This document shows positions 9,283 to 20,128 of a DNA stretch of 64,000 bases, piece by piece. The stretch is from Nitrosomonas aestuarii (GTDB lineage: Bacteria; Pseudomonadota; Gammaproteobacteria; Burkholderiales; Nitrosomonadaceae). Below the pieces are notes generated by a model. The model saw only the letters and a program-made list of their open reading frames with translations. It was not told the DNA's origin and searched no databases. A program made the position numbers and the translations under genes. The DNA lies in the NCBI RefSeq assembly GCF_003046585.1, contig NZ_QAAE01000007.1:124001-188000 (forward strand). Reading direction: 5' to 3'. Every line of letters starts with the position of its first letter. Position 1 is the stretch's first letter.

Positions 9283-10584
9283 ATGGGTAGGTATCAAAAC
9301 TATTCTGGCTATAGAAGTACGCTAGTTGAATGGATTGGTGATATTCCAGAACACTGGAATCTTATTAGAGGTAAGTTTAAATTTACTAATAAAAAAGTAG
9401 TTAATAAAGAACTTCAATGTATGGAGCGATTGGCTCTAACAATGAATGGAGTCATTGAGCGAAGTATTGAATCTGATGAAGGCTTACAACCTGCAGAGTT
9501 CAGCGGTTATCAGATATTTGAAAAGGGTGATTTGGTTTTTAAACTTATTGACCTAGAAAACTTTAAAACAAGTAGAGTCGGAATTGTTCCTAAGAAAGGA
9601 ATAATGAGTCCTGCGTATATTCGGGCCACGCCAAATGAAAAGGTAAATACAAGGTTTTTTTACTATTTTTATTTCGATCTTTATTTGAGAGGAATTTATA
9701 ACGACATAGGTGGGCAAGGTGTCAGGTCAGCGTTATATGCTTCAGATTTATTAGAACTTTTAATTTGTACGCCAACTGTCGATGAACAAGAGCAAATCGC
9801 CAACTTTCTCGACCACGAAACGGCCAAAATCGATACCCTGATCGAAAAACAACAACAACTCATCAAACTGCTCAAAGAAAAACGCCAGACAGTGATTAGC
9901 CATGCCGTCACCAAAGGCCTAAACCCCAACGCCCCCATGCGCGACTCCGGTGTTGAGTGGTTGGGTGAAGTGCCGAAACATTGGATTGTCGGGAAAGTTG
10001 CGTACTGTTCCAGTTCATTAGATCAATGCCGCGTTCCTATAGAAGCAGGAGTGCGGGGTGATCGACAGGGCGAATATCCATATTATGGGACATCAGGGAT
10101 CATTGATTATGTGGATGACTATTTGTTCGATGAACCTTTAGTCTTGGTATGTGAAGATGGTTGGAATCTTATGTTGAGATCACAGCCTGTGGCTCGTCCA
10201 GTTAACGGGAAGATATGGGTAAATAATCACGCGCATATCTTGAGAGCTGATGTTGTCGAACCGTCTTTACTGGCTGAATGTATCGAGCAAACACCTTTAC
10301 ATCTCTTTGTGACTGGCATGAGGCAGCCAAAATTAACAGCAGATGCTTTAAGGAATATCCCAGTTGCTTATCCACCTGAGAAAGATGAACAAATGCAGTT
10401 AGTCCAATATATGGGAAAAGTAGTAAGCAAATTCTCGTTACTTGAGTCTAGAGCTAAAGATTCGATAGAGCTACTAAAGGAACGCCGCACCGCCCTAATC
10501 TTCGCCGCCGTCACCGGCAAGATCGACGTCCGCAACTGGAAAGCCCCGGAACAAAGCTCAACCAACCAGGAAGCCGTCGCATGA
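9283..10584 (+). CDS. hsdS: Type I restriction-modification specificity subunit HsdS
   Basis: HsdS recognises the DNA target and bridges HsdM and HsdR. The 433-residue product shows the usual plan of two target recognition domains separated by conserved helices. TRD1 is about residues 1-165. The central conserved region is [20 protein letters not shown] through [23 protein letters not shown]2 is about 225-395, and the second conserved helix ends [19 protein letters not shown]. Both TRD stretches are visibly AT-richer than the conserved helices, as expected from exchange of specificity domains. The end overlaps hsdR by four bases (ATGA). The subunit looks intact although its partners are damaged. 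Confidence 0.88.
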   Translation: MGRYQNYSGYRSTLVEWIGDIPEHWNLIRGKFKFTNKKVVNKELQCMERLALTMNGVIERSIESDEGLQPAEFSGYQIFEKGDLVFKLIDLENFKTSRVGIVPKKGIMSPAYIRATPNEKVNTRFFYYFYFDLYLRGIYNDIGGQGVRSALYASDLLELLICTPTVDEQEQIANFLDHETAKIDTLIEKQQQLIKLLKEKRQTVISHAVTKGLNPNAPMRDSGVEWLGEVPKHWIVGKVAYCSSSLDQCRVPIEAGVRGDRQGEYPYYGTSGIIDYVDDYLFDEPLVLVCEDGWNLMLRSQPVARPVNGKIWVNNHAHILRADVVEPSLLAECIEQTPLHLFVTGMRQPKLTADALRNIPVAYPPEKDEQMQLVQYMGKVVSKFSLLESRAKDSIELLKERRTALIFAAVTGKIDVRNWKAPEQSSTNQEAVA

Positions 10585-13511
10585 GTCTATTCGGCGGCGA
10601 CAAGGCCAACGAGTTTACCTTTCAAAACGATATGATCCAGCAATTGCTCGCCAATGGCTGGTTGCTGGGCAAGCCGGAGAACTACCATCGTGAACTGGCG
10701 TTGTATCCTGAGGATGTGCTGGGTTTTGTCAAAGACACCCAGGATGCGCAATGGCAACAGTACTGCAAAATCTACCCAAACAACCCGGAACAAAAGTTTT
10801 TGGCGCGCGTCGCCTCACAGTTAAACAAGGCCGACCCCAATGCCGCGAATACCGAGCTGCGCACGTTTGGCACTCTGGGGGTATTGCGCCATGAGTTGCG
10901 TGACCGGGGTACGCGGTTTAGTCTGTGCCAGTTCAAACCCGAGCATGAATTGAACCCGGACACTTTGGCGCGGTATCAGAAAAATCGTCTGCGCGTGGTG
11001 CCTGAGTTGGTCTATAGTCCGTGGGCGACCGAAGCACATCTGGCCGAAACCGGTATGAAAGCCAAAGCCTGGCGCATCGATCTGGTGTTGTTTGTGAATG
11101 GGCTGCCGGTGGCAACGCTGGAGCTGAAATCCGAATTCAAGCAGGCGGTGGATAAAGCCATCAAACAGTACCAAACAACGCGCTTGCCCATCGACCCTGT
11201 CACTAAAAAGCCCGAACCGTTATTAACCTTTAAACGCGGCGCGCTGGTGCACTTTGCGGTGAGCCAGTATGCAGTCGCTATGGCCACCCGACTGGAAGGG
11301 GATGAGACTTTCTTTTTGCCGTTTAACAAAGGCACCGAAGACGGCGGGGCAGGCAATGAGGTACCTGAGGATGTCAACCAGTACGCCACTGACTATTTGT
11401 GGAACGAGGTGTTGTTGCCCGATAACCTGTTAAATATCCTCGCCCGCTATGTGCATTTGCAGATTGAAGAGAAAGAAACCTGGGAAGGGCGCAAATACAA
11501 AACTGAGACCATGATCTTTCCCCGTTATCATCAATGGGATGTGGTCAATCAACTGATCCGCGCCGCACGTACCGAAGGCCCCGGCCATAAATACCTGATT
11601 CAACACAGCGCCGGTTCCGGCAAGTCCAATTCCATTGCCTAGGTGGCGCATCAATTGTCATCCCTGTATGGCGAGGAGGGCAATAAGCAGTTTGATTCTG
11701 TTATCGTGGTGACGGACAGAACGGTGCTGGATGATCAGTTGCAGGATACCATTTACCAGTTTGAACATCAGGACGGGGTAGTGGCGCGCATCAATCGCAA
11801 CGAAGGCGAAGGCGCCAAGTCGGAAAAACTGGCGATGGCGCTGGAAACTTCCCAGCCGATTATTATTGTCACCATCCAGACCTTTCCGTATGTATTAAAG
11901 GCGATTGAAAACAGTGTCAGTTTAAAAGCACGGCATTACGCCATCATCGCCGATGAAGCACATTCATCGCAGACCGGCACCACTGCACGGCAACTCAAAG
12001 AAGTGCTGATGACGGATGTTCGGGAAGATGACGAAGAGGAACTGACGTCAGAAGATATTCTGGATGCGGCAGTGGCTTCACGCCGCGCGTCCAGCAACTT
12101 GAGTTATTTTGCGTTTACCGCCACACCCAAAACCAGAACCCTGGAGTTGTTTGGCCGCCTGCCCGATCCTGCCGAACCGCCTTCCAGCACCAACAAGCCT
12201 GAAGCCTTTCATGTGTACAGCATGCGCCAGGCGATTGAAGAGGGGTTTATTCTGGATGTGTTAAAGAATTACACCAACTACAAGGTGGCGTATAACCTGG
12301 CGCTCAAGGTGCAGGCATCCGACCGGGAAGTGGAGAGTAAAAAAGCCAAGATTAAACTCAACCAATGGATGCGCCTGCATGACTACAATATTGCGCAAAA
12401 GGTGCAGGTGATCATTGAACATTTCAAAGATAATGTCATGGGCCTGTTGGGCGGGGTGGAGTGCGTGCAGACCCTGTCGCGGTTAAACCGCATTTATCCC
12501 GGCAAAGCGCAGAGCGGTACTTTTGTGCTGGACTTCTTCAATCAGCCAGAAGACATTCTCGCGGCATTCCGGCCTTACTACCAGACCGCGGAACTGGCCG
12601 ATGTCTCTGATCCCGACCTGATCTTCGACTTGTTTGACAAACTGCGCGCGGCGGGTATTTTCCTGTGGCAGGAAGTGGAACAGTTTTGTCAGGCATTTTT
12701 CCAAAAAAATAAAAGTAATGCCGCGATTGCCAACATCTGTAAACCGGCGGTGGAGCGCTGGCAGAAACGCTATCAGTCCGCCAGCGAGGCCTATCGCCAG
12801 GCCAGAGACATGTTCGAGCGCAGCAAAAAAACCGGCGATGCGGTTTTGATTGCCAACGCAGAAAACAGCTTTAAGGAATGCAAACAGGAAAAAGATGCGC
12901 TGGAAATATTCAAAAAAGATTTGGGCAGTTTTGTACGTTTCTATGAATTCATGTCGCAGATCGTTGACTATGACAGTAAGGACCTTGAAAAACTGAGTTT
13001 ATATGCGAAGAACCTTCGTCCGATGTTGCGTGAAGTCAGCGTTGATGACGACGACGATGTGGACTTGAGTAACGTCGTACTGAGTCATTACCGCCTCTCC
13101 AGAATCCGCCAGCAGGCTTTACAAATAAAAGAGAATTCCGGCGAATACGGACTGAAACCGGGCGATGAACTGGGAACGGCAAAGCCTAAAGACAAACACG
13201 AGGAATTTTTATCGCGCATTATCAGCCGCCTGAATGAGCTGTTTGTTACCGATCATCTGACAGAGAAAGATCTGGTGAACTATGCCTATACCATTCGGGA
13301 CAAAGTCAGCGAGAATGCAGCGGTCATGAGCCAGATCGCCAACAACACCCCTGAACAGGCGATGCTGGGCGACTTCCCCAAAGCAATTGACGATGCCATT
13401 ATGGACAGTAATGACGCACATCAGAATCAAATGATGCAGTTACTATCTAATCCAGCCAAAGCTGCTGGATTTGCGAAGGTGGTGTTTGATTTGTTGAAGC
13501 TGACGAAGTGA
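10581..13511 (+). pseudogene. hsdR: Type I restriction endonuclease subunit HsdR, disrupted
   Basis: HsdR is the nuclease and DNA translocase of type I systems. The nuclease motif is present (RIDLVLFVNG then ATLELK), as are Walker A (HSAGSGKSNSIA) and the DEAH box (IIADEAHSS). Two lesions are seen. First, a TAG at 11640-11642 follows directly after Walker A where Trp is expected in this family; the frame continues uninterrupted in the same phase as VAHQLSS. Second, near 12450 the sequence passes from DNVMGLLGG directly to VECVQTLSRLNR. About 110 residues of the second RecA domain (helicase motifs IV-V) are missing, with the frame preserved at a short GGGCGG-like repeat. Without that domain translocation is not expected, so restriction is very probably lost even if the stop were suppressed. 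Confidence 0.85.
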
Positions 13512-13882
13512 GTATGCTCATTCCAGCCAGATTTATAACCGGGAATATAACCGGGACTAAATTGAGTGAGATAATCTCAGAGTGGGGTGCCCTGTGAAAA
13601 TTAACCTGGAATTAACTATCTGAGGTCGGGCTGACCATTTTCTCAGTAATTTCTCTGTTCAAAGTAGATGCCCGTTTGTTGACTACACTACTATGTTGTT
13701 TGACTGTATAGTGGGTTTTCAGTACATTGCCTTTCAATGAAATAATGCATTTATTTTTACTTTTCTTTCCGAATTAGATTTGCATGCGCAATGAAGAGAT
13801 GGTTGTACCGGCTTTTGGGTTTTGGCTGTTAACAGATGGCGAAACAATTGACTTCTTTAGTTTATAGGATGGTATTCAGACA
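13512..13882. other. Intergenic region hsdR-sohB
   Basis: About 370 bases without a gene. A short direct repeat (ATAACCGGGAATATAACCGG at about 13530-13550) lies near the left end. The AT-rich right part presumably carries the sohB promoter. No hairpin terminator was obvious. Confidence 0.4.
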
Positions 13883-14884
13883 GTGACAGAATTCTTGATT
13901 GACTACGGATTATTTTTGGCAAAAACTGCAACAATTGTAGCTGCTATTGCAGTGGTTACAGTGTTTTTTGCGTTTATGGCCAGTAAAAAGCAGGCGGGCA
14001 AAAAAGAGTCTATTGAAATCAGAAGATTGAATAAAAGATATGATGATATGGCGATGATGATGAATGCCAGCATGTTACACAAAGAGGGATTCAAACAATA
14101 TCTAAAAGATGAAAAAGAAAAACTGAAAGAAATTGTTAAAAGCATAAAAAATGGCTCCCAAAAAAAACGCATCTATGTATTGAATTTTTACGGGGATATT
14201 CGTGCCACAGCCGTATCTTCACTCAGAGAAGAAATTACCGCTATTTTGACGGTGGCCACCGAAAATGATGAGGTATTTGTGCGATTGGAGAGTGGTGGTG
14301 GCGTAGTCCACGGATACGGACTGGGGGCATCCCAGCTTATGCGTATTCGGGAAAAAAACATTCCGCTCACGGTTTCAGTCGATAAAGTGGCTGCCAGTGG
14401 GGGTTATATGATGGCATGTGTCGGAAATCGTATTATGGCTGCGCCATTTTCTATCATAGGCTCCATTGGCGTAATTGCCCAGATACCCAATTTTAATAAA
14501 GTGTTGAAGAAGCACAACATTGAATACGAACAGTTTACCGCGGGTGAATTTAAAAGAACCGTGACCATGTTTGGTGAAAATACTGATGAAGCGAAGACTA
14601 AATTTCGAGAAGAAATAGAGGATATTCACTTATTGTTTAAAGATTTTATTGTTCAACACCGGCCCGATGTCGACATCGTGAAGGTCTCTACCGGTGAAAG
14701 CTGGCCCGGAACACGCGCACTGGAAAAGAAGCTGGTCGATGAGCTGAAAACCAGTGATGACTATTTGCTGGAAAGTAGCCAAGATGCCGATATTTATGAA
14801 ATTAAATATGTGCACAAGAAATCATTGGGCGAGAGAATGGCGTTTCAGATTCAGCGACTTTTCGACAAAGCGCAATATGGCTGA
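13883..14884 (+). CDS. sohB: Inner-membrane serine protease of the SohB (S49) family
   Basis: A 333-residue protein starting at GTG. One membrane helix spans about residues 9-33, followed by a basic, helical linker. The S49 peptidase domain contains VRLESGGGVVHGYG, the nucleophile Ser172 in DKVAASGGYMMAC and the general base Lys224 in GEFKRTVTMFGE. This Ser/Lys dyad arrangement and the 330-350 residue length match SohB rather than SppA, which is about twice as long. The active domain should face the periplasm, where it degrades signal peptides or misfolded proteins. It appears to be a single-gene unit unrelated to its neighbours. Confidence 0.88.
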   Translation: MTEFLIDYGLFLAKTATIVAAIAVVTVFFAFMASKKQAGKKESIEIRRLNKRYDDMAMMMNASMLHKEGFKQYLKDEKEKLKEIVKSIKNGSQKKRIYVLNFYGDIRATAVSSLREEITAILTVATENDEVFVRLESGGGVVHGYGLGASQLMRIREKNIPLTVSVDKVAASGGYMMACVGNRIMAAPFSIIGSIGVIAQIPNFNKVLKKHNIEYEQFTAGEFKRTVTMFGENTDEAKTKFREEIEDIHLLFKDFIVQHRPDVDIVKVSTGESWPGTRALEKKLVDELKTSDDYLLESSQDADIYEIKYVHKKSLGERMAFQIQRLFDKAQYG

Positions 14885-15030
14885 ATTGCTTTTTACCTCG
14901 ATGGAAATCGGAAGCGCCTGTATTGATGGCATTGTCAAGCTGGCTATATCAAAAAAATGAGTGCCGATAGACGGTTGCACCATACTATAAAAGTCATAAT
15001 TTAAGCGCACGCCACCTGCTGCCACTCACA

Positions 15031-15240
15031 AAGTACTTTTCAGCGAAATTGGCGATAGTGAACTGCCCGCATCAAATGCCGGCCCGAACCGGTTACACCA
15101 TTGACGAATAGATTTATTGAAGACGGCAATCCCGCGTTCGGCCAAAAGGTCTTAAACGTCGCGAAAACTCAGAGAGAAGCGATGATATAACCAGACGGCG
15201 TGACTGATAATTGCCACAGCAAACAGGTATCCATGACATA
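15031..15240 (-). pseudogene. IS6-family transposase remnant
   Basis: Reading the minus strand from about 15235 gives ISHAVWLYHRFSLSFRDV, a stop codon, then DLLAERGIAVFNKSIRQWCN and RFGPAF. This is the N-terminal part of an IS6-type DDE transposase. There is an in-frame stop and the catalytic domain is missing, so it is dead. The rest of the 14885-15301 gap shows nothing recognisable. Confidence 0.6.
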
Positions 15241-15301
15241 ACTGATTAATAGCTTTCATGCCTATGGTTTGACCTGTTTATCATGAAGTTGGCAATGCCA
15301 T

Positions 15302-16096
15302 CTAATGCTCATCGATGACTTCATCAGCTTCGACCAGTTGGAACTGGTTGTTACCGATGTATTGCATCTTTACTGTGTAGGCGGTACCGGAAACTTTAAC
15401 CCGCTTAATAGTAAGTGCGCCGGTTTCAGCCACAAACACTGTGTTTTCGTCCAGATAGTCCGCCGCTGATACAGCCAGCTCGAAATTTTCTGTTTCCAGT
15501 CCGCGATTGAGCACAATGGCAATCGGAGACGCGGTGATAGAGACCGACGTATCGCTTTGTGGCGAGGATTCAAATAGTTTGAACTGTATGCGGTACGCGC
15601 CGGCGCTGCCATTGGGCGTATTCGATGCATCGAATATCTTGAAACTCAGATGTGTATGCAGACCACCGCTGCTATCAATTTCACCTATTACGCCTGCGGA
15701 TTCGCTGACGCTGTTGGCGCTGAACGAAATAGCATTGCTTAGTGCATCAGTGATCTCAATCCTTTCGCCGTTGGGTACTGCTTCACTCCATTGCGTGCCG
15801 TCCCAGTAGAGCAGCTGGCTGACAGGTTGAAAACGTAACCAGTTACCAGGTGTGAATGCGCCCTCCTGAATATTGACATCTATACCCGGATCATCAGTAA
15901 CGAACGGGCCGCCACTCAGATCACCAAAATCGGCTTCAAACAACGTGCTGTTGACAAAAATCTCGGCACCAGCGCGCCATGGCCGAATGTCGCCAGCATG
16001 CAGATCATGATTATCATCTTCTGCTGCTGCATTTGCTGTCACAAACAATAAAACTAAGGCTGCAATGTTACCAACAATTTTTAACTGTTTTATCAT
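15302..16096 (-). CDS. Secreted protein with LHTHLSF motif, probable zinc-regulon surface/periplasmic protein
   Basis: A 264-residue protein with a clear Sec signal peptide (hydrophobic IVGNIAALVLLFVTANAAA followed by AEDD). The mature part is beta-rich and acidic. It contains HDLHAGDIRPW near the new N-terminus and GGLHTHLSFKIFD, a His-containing motif shared with the next protein. The layout recalls the all3515-like Zur-repressed secreted proteins, which fits the neighbouring Zur and ZnuD-like genes. A role in zinc binding or capture at the cell surface is likely but inferred. It is separated by about 110 bases from the gene upstream and may share its transcript. Confidence 0.65.
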   Translation of the reverse strand: MIKQLKIVGNIAALVLLFVTANAAAEDDNHDLHAGDIRPWRAGAEIFVNSTLFEADFGDLSGGPFVTDDPGIDVNIQEGAFTPGNWLRFQPVSQLLYWDGTQWSEAVPNGERIEITDALSNAISFSANSVSESAGVIGEIDSSGGLHTHLSFKIFDASNTPNGSAGAYRIQFKLFESSPQSDTSVSITASPIAIVLNRGLETENFELAVSAADYLDENTVFVAETGALTIKRVKVSGTAYTVKMQYIGNNQFQLVEADEVIDEH

Positions 16097-16206
16097 GTTT
16101 CGATCTCCTTGGTTGGTTGTAGTATTGGTTTTGAGGTGTTACAGGCATGATCCTTACTTTACTGTGGTAATTGATATCCGCAGTTAGTCGAACCAAGTAC
16201 TTTTTT

Positions 16207-17625
16207 TTATTCAGCAATTTGATTGGATAAGGTATGAATTTCCTCCAGAGACTCTATCTTAAAGTGTGAATTTCCGGTGTTTTTCAGAGCAACCCGGTAG
16301 AATTTTCCATTGACAAAAACCGCCGGGATTTCAATCATTTCAGATACTGCATCATATTGAACCGGCGTTGCGTATCGGGAGATATCGGGTTGCAGGGTGA
16401 CCAAAGCAAACGTATGGTCACCCTGTATTTGCAGCTGCGCACGGTAATGATTGCCATCCGTTTGTATATCATTAAGACTTAACATGCCAGATGTTTGGTC
16501 GTAAATTGCAGCCACGTTTAATGCGGTTGACGGCGCTTCAACCGGAATATTGCAAAGCCTGAGTGTGCATAGCGTTTTTGCCAGCATTGCATCGGCCCGA
16601 GTGATGAAGCCATCCTGGTCGACATCGAATGCCGCATTGGTCGTATTTAACGTTTCGTTATTCTGAGCGGCCAGAAGAATCAAGGCGACATCAATGCGGT
16701 CAACATCGCCGTCCAGATCCACATCACCGGGAATCGATACTGGTAGTTCAGGTTGTTGTGGCAGATCATTGTTTTCTGAGTCTCCCGTGAGTGCATTCAA
16801 AGCCGCACCGAATTCACCGGGGTCGATTCCGGCATTAAACAGGATCAGAAACGGATCGGATGGAAAGAAGCGTGCATTGGAGATTAATTGCATTTCAATC
16901 AAATAAGCACCGATTGGACCGCCGGCTTCACCAACCTGATTTTCCAGAAAAAAGCTGAGATGCGTATGTAAAATGCCATTCGTGTCGGTGATATCGACGA
17001 CCAGTTCCTGGCTGCCACTTATACCGTTTCTCGAAAAAACTGTACTGCCGTCAAAGCCAAGGATGTTTTCGTTGAAACAGAGTAATTGACCGGCGCACTG
17101 AGAAAAATCGTTGAGTATCTCGGTGCTGGCTTCGAGTCCGCCGAACAACCGGATTTGCACATCTGGTGGTGCATCATCCCAGGTGGATATTGCCGGGTCC
17201 CAATATTTCAGTTTGCCTAAAGCACGGTAACTGAGCAGCTCATTGGGCAGCAGCGCAGTACGAACGGATTGAAAACCTGGATTCCTGGTGCTGAAGTTAC
17301 CACCGCTCAAATCGCGAAAGTCGACCGGAAAAATGAGTTTTTTTGTTGCTGTTTCTATCGTCAGTGTACCTGCCGGCAGCTCCAGTGTGTCTGTTAAACC
17401 GCCCAGATCGCAGCCAAGTGCGCCGGACGTGCGACAATAACCTGCAAACAAAGCATTGCCTTGTCCCCAGACTTCGATATCCAGATGTTGGGCAGAAATA
17501 GACTGGCCAGTCATCAGTACGGTTGCGAGCACAAGATAGAAAAAATGATTCTGGAAATATCCATCTGTGCAGGGTGGTAATCGTAGGCTCATTGATGTCG
17601 GCAGTTTTTCAGGTTTATTAGTCAT
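16207..17625 (-). CDS. Secreted LHTHLSF-motif protein with dockerin-like calcium repeats
   Basis: The start is placed at the ATG at 17625, one base after the stop of the receptor gene. The longer open frame to 17718 overlaps the receptor by 92 bases and is unlikely to be used. An N-terminal hydrophobic stretch (FFYLVLATVLMTGQSISA) is a probable signal peptide. The body resembles the downstream 264-residue protein, sharing ILHTHLSFFLEN. Near the middle-to-C-terminal part are two EF-hand-like repeats, DVDLDGDVDRIDVALILLA and FDVDQDGFITRADAMLAKTL, typical of a type I dockerin pair that binds calcium. In this context a zinc-starvation surface protein anchored by a dockerin-like module is plausible; the partner cohesin is not seen. 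Confidence 0.65.
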   Translation of the reverse strand: MTNKPEKLPTSMSLRLPPCTDGYFQNHFFYLVLATVLMTGQSISAQHLDIEVWGQGNALFAGYCRTSGALGCDLGGLTDTLELPAGTLTIETATKKLIFPVDFRDLSGGNFSTRNPGFQSVRTALLPNELLSYRALGKLKYWDPAISTWDDAPPDVQIRLFGGLEASTEILNDFSQCAGQLLCFNENILGFDGSTVFSRNGISGSQELVVDITDTNGILHTHLSFFLENQVGEAGGPIGAYLIEMQLISNARFFPSDPFLILFNAGIDPGEFGAALNALTGDSENNDLPQQPELPVSIPGDVDLDGDVDRIDVALILLAAQNNETLNTTNAAFDVDQDGFITRADAMLAKTLCTLRLCNIPVEAPSTALNVAAIYDQTSGMLSLNDIQTDGNHYRAQLQIQGDHTFALVTLQPDISRYATPVQYDAVSEMIEIPAVFVNGKFYRVALKNTGNSHFKIESLEEIHTLSNQIAE

Positions 17626-17626
17626 A

Positions 17627-19879
17627 TTAAAAGGTAGCACGCACACCCAGAATGAAACTGCGACCTGGTTCCGGCGCAAAATTGCGCAAAAAAGAAACCG
17701 AATTGCGGATTTCTTCATTGAGCAGGTTGTATCCTTTCGCGAAAAACCATAAGTCCATCCACTGATTGGCTTTGAGCTGATAGTCTGCCGATGCTGTCAA
17801 TAAATGGTATCCACGTGTCGATGTTTCGTTTGTTCCGGGATGGAGTTGTTCCTCAGCCCGGGTATAACGCAGTGCCATATTCCAGACCGGGTTGCCAAAC
17901 CCAAGTTCACTGCCGTAGCGCAGGGGCGGCATACGAGGCACGTCACTACGATCATTGTCGACGAAACGGCCGCGCACATAATCCGAAAATAACGTCAGCG
18001 ACAGATTGCCTTGAGGTAACTGGTAAAGCGTGGCGTCGATGCTTGATTCATAACCGATGAATTCTGCACTGCGCTGGTCGTATGCAAACATTGATACACA
18101 TTGCGCAACGCTGACACAGCGCTGACGAATGACTTCGTTGTCAACTTCATAAAACAGGCCGGTATTGCGCTGATAAATAAAATCGCTGGTGCGGTTATAG
18201 TAGCCATTGATGCGCATACTTGCGCGCGCGGTTTTCCATTCAAAACCCAGATCGATCATATTGACGGTTTCGTTTTTTAACTGCACGTTGCCGATATCGA
18301 AGCTGCGTGTAGACAAATGTGGGCCGAATGAAAACAGCTCCTGGATGTCCGGTGGGCGCACGCCATGATTGTACGTAAGCGTAGCCGTGAAATCCTGCCG
18401 TGGATTCCACTGCAAGCCCAGAGAAGCGGATATTGCCTGGAAATCAAGTGAATCGGGTAATGACACTGGCGACAGTGCGCTGCCGCGAAGTTTTAATTCA
18501 TTTTCTTTGGGATTAACTTGAGCGTGTTCAAATCTCAGGCCACCCTGCAAAGACCAATTGTTCAGGGTGTACGTTTGCGTAGTATAAAGGCCGATTGACA
18601 GTTGTTTAGTTTCTGGCACAAACGTTTCCACGCCAAGTGCGGAAAATTTCCGGTCGATCCATTGCAGACCAAAGGTGCCGCTGAGGTTGTGCAGCAAATT
18701 GTGTTGCATTTCCACACGACCTTCTCCGGCTTTGTTATTGAATCGGGTAAATGGTGATCCACCTTCAAACTCGGTATGACCGTAGTCGACCAGGCCATAT
18801 CGAAAACTGATACTGTCAATGCCCTGTACCGGTTCGTACCATTCGGATTTGAAATCGTAACGCGTTTGCCGCATATTGACACGAATATTGGGAAACAAAG
18901 CTTGTGGGCCGAAAATGTCTTCAAACCCTGCAATATCGTCAAGCCTTGGCAGGATTGTCTCCAGGCCGTCCAGATGATTCGGGTCGAGATGATGGCTGCC
19001 TCTGGGAATACCATAGCGATTGTCGGTATGGGAGACTGACATGCCTGCCATCACCTGATCCCCCAGCCACGAAAGGCCGGTAAAACCGCCAATAGCTTTA
19101 TTGTCAGTGTTTGGTATTTTACCGCTGGCGTTGGATATTTCCGTCAGCCCAAGCTGTTGCACTGCAAAAGTTTCATCAATAGCTTTGCCAGGTATTCTGA
19201 TGTCATTGCGGTCACGAAAAAAGCCGCCTAGATTGAATGCTAAACGGTCTTTTCCAGTGTTTAACGTAAAGGCTGAATGCGTGCCGTTTGCGTTGGTGTT
19301 GTAACGGCTCTCGATTGTGCCGCTTACGGTTTCTTTTGCACGACGTTGCGGAATGCGGTCATCGCTGACATCGACAACACCGCCGATCGCGCCACCACCA
19401 TAACGGATGGTCTCGGGACCTCGCAAAACTTTAATTTCATGCGCAAACAGAGTATCGATCGCGAGTGCATGATCGGGGCTGAGGCTGGTTGCATCGTGTG
19501 TGCCTATGCCATTTTGCAGAATACGTACGCGTGAACCTGTCAAACCCCGGATAACCGGTATGCCTACACCGGGTCCAAAAGATGCGTTACTGACGCCAAG
19601 TTCTTCACTCAGTGTTTGACCAAGCGTATCATTCTGCTGCAACTGTAGCGCGCGTCCTTTAAGCGTGGAAGCACCTGGTTTTGGTGCTTGTTCCGGTTTT
19701 ATCCCAATAACGTTTATTGGATTCATCTTAATTAAGGGATTTTCTCCGTCAGGCGCAGATGAGGTATTAAGGTGGACTGCTTCACTAGTCTTATCTTCTG
19801 CTAAAGCGTTTTTGTGGACTGAGACGTTGTTAAATAACACAACAAGGGTAATCACTATTAATCGAGCAAATGGATGCAT
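17627..19879 (-). CDS. znuD: TonB-dependent outer-membrane receptor, ZnuD-like
   Basis: A 750-residue receptor with a signal peptide, a plug domain (LGQTLSEELGVSNASFGPGV, then PVIRGLTGSRVRILQNGIGT and EVLRGPETIRYGGGAIGGVV-like sequence) and a beta-barrel ending in the aromatic GVRATF. Length and plug sequence fit the ZnuD group, which imports zinc or a zinc carrier across the outer membrane using TonB energy. The genomic position opposite a COG0523 GTPase and close to a Zur gene supports zinc as substrate. It is the first gene of a minus-strand operon with the two LHTHLSF proteins, and its promoter shares the 250-base divergent region with the candidate Zur operator. The exact substrate is inferred from context. 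Confidence 0.78.
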   Translation of the reverse strand: MHPFARLIVITLVVLFNNVSVHKNALAEDKTSEAVHLNTSSAPDGENPLIKMNPINVIGIKPEQAPKPGASTLKGRALQLQQNDTLGQTLSEELGVSNASFGPGVGIPVIRGLTGSRVRILQNGIGTHDATSLSPDHALAIDTLFAHEIKVLRGPETIRYGGGAIGGVVDVSDDRIPQRRAKETVSGTIESRYNTNANGTHSAFTLNTGKDRLAFNLGGFFRDRNDIRIPGKAIDETFAVQQLGLTEISNASGKIPNTDNKAIGGFTGLSWLGDQVMAGMSVSHTDNRYGIPRGSHHLDPNHLDGLETILPRLDDIAGFEDIFGPQALFPNIRVNMRQTRYDFKSEWYEPVQGIDSISFRYGLVDYGHTEFEGGSPFTRFNNKAGEGRVEMQHNLLHNLSGTFGLQWIDRKFSALGVETFVPETKQLSIGLYTTQTYTLNNWSLQGGLRFEHAQVNPKENELKLRGSALSPVSLPDSLDFQAISASLGLQWNPRQDFTATLTYNHGVRPPDIQELFSFGPHLSTRSFDIGNVQLKNETVNMIDLGFEWKTARASMRINGYYNRTSDFIYQRNTGLFYEVDNEVIRQRCVSVAQCVSMFAYDQRSAEFIGYESSIDATLYQLPQGNLSLTLFSDYVRGRFVDNDRSDVPRMPPLRYGSELGFGNPVWNMALRYTRAEEQLHPGTNETSTRGYHLLTASADYQLKANQWMDLWFFAKGYNLLNEEIRNSVSFLRNFAPEPGRSFILGVRATF

Positions 19880-20080
19880 TCTGAATACAGTGATAGTTTA
19901 TTAACGTGAATTGCAAGTGGGTTCTCTTTACCATTTTGTGCTTTTTGATTTATTGTCAGTTCAAAATTCCTTTTTTGTAATCTTCAGGATGGATTTCTTT
20001 ATTATTTGCTGTATATAGAATGGCTTATAGAAGCATTACGCTTTTAATAAAAGAAAAATTTAATCTGTTGCATAACTTAA

Positions 20081-20097
20081 ATGATATGATATATCAT
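20081..20097. promoter_or_regulatory. Candidate Zur operator ATGATAT-GAT-ATATCAT
   Basis: A perfect inverted repeat with 7-base arms and a 3-base centre lies 31 bases before the COG0523 start and about 200 bases before the divergent receptor start. Palindromic AT-rich sites of this size are typical of Fur-family repressors. The gene content makes Zur the obvious candidate, but binding is inferred. Confidence 0.55.
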
Positions 20098-20128
20098 AAT
20101 TTATATCAACTTTTTTATATTTAAATTT

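Noticed and set aside
16207..17718. Longer start of the dockerin-like gene at 17718
   Set aside because: It would overlap the receptor gene by 92 bases. The ATG at 17625 follows the receptor stop and precedes a plausible signal peptide.
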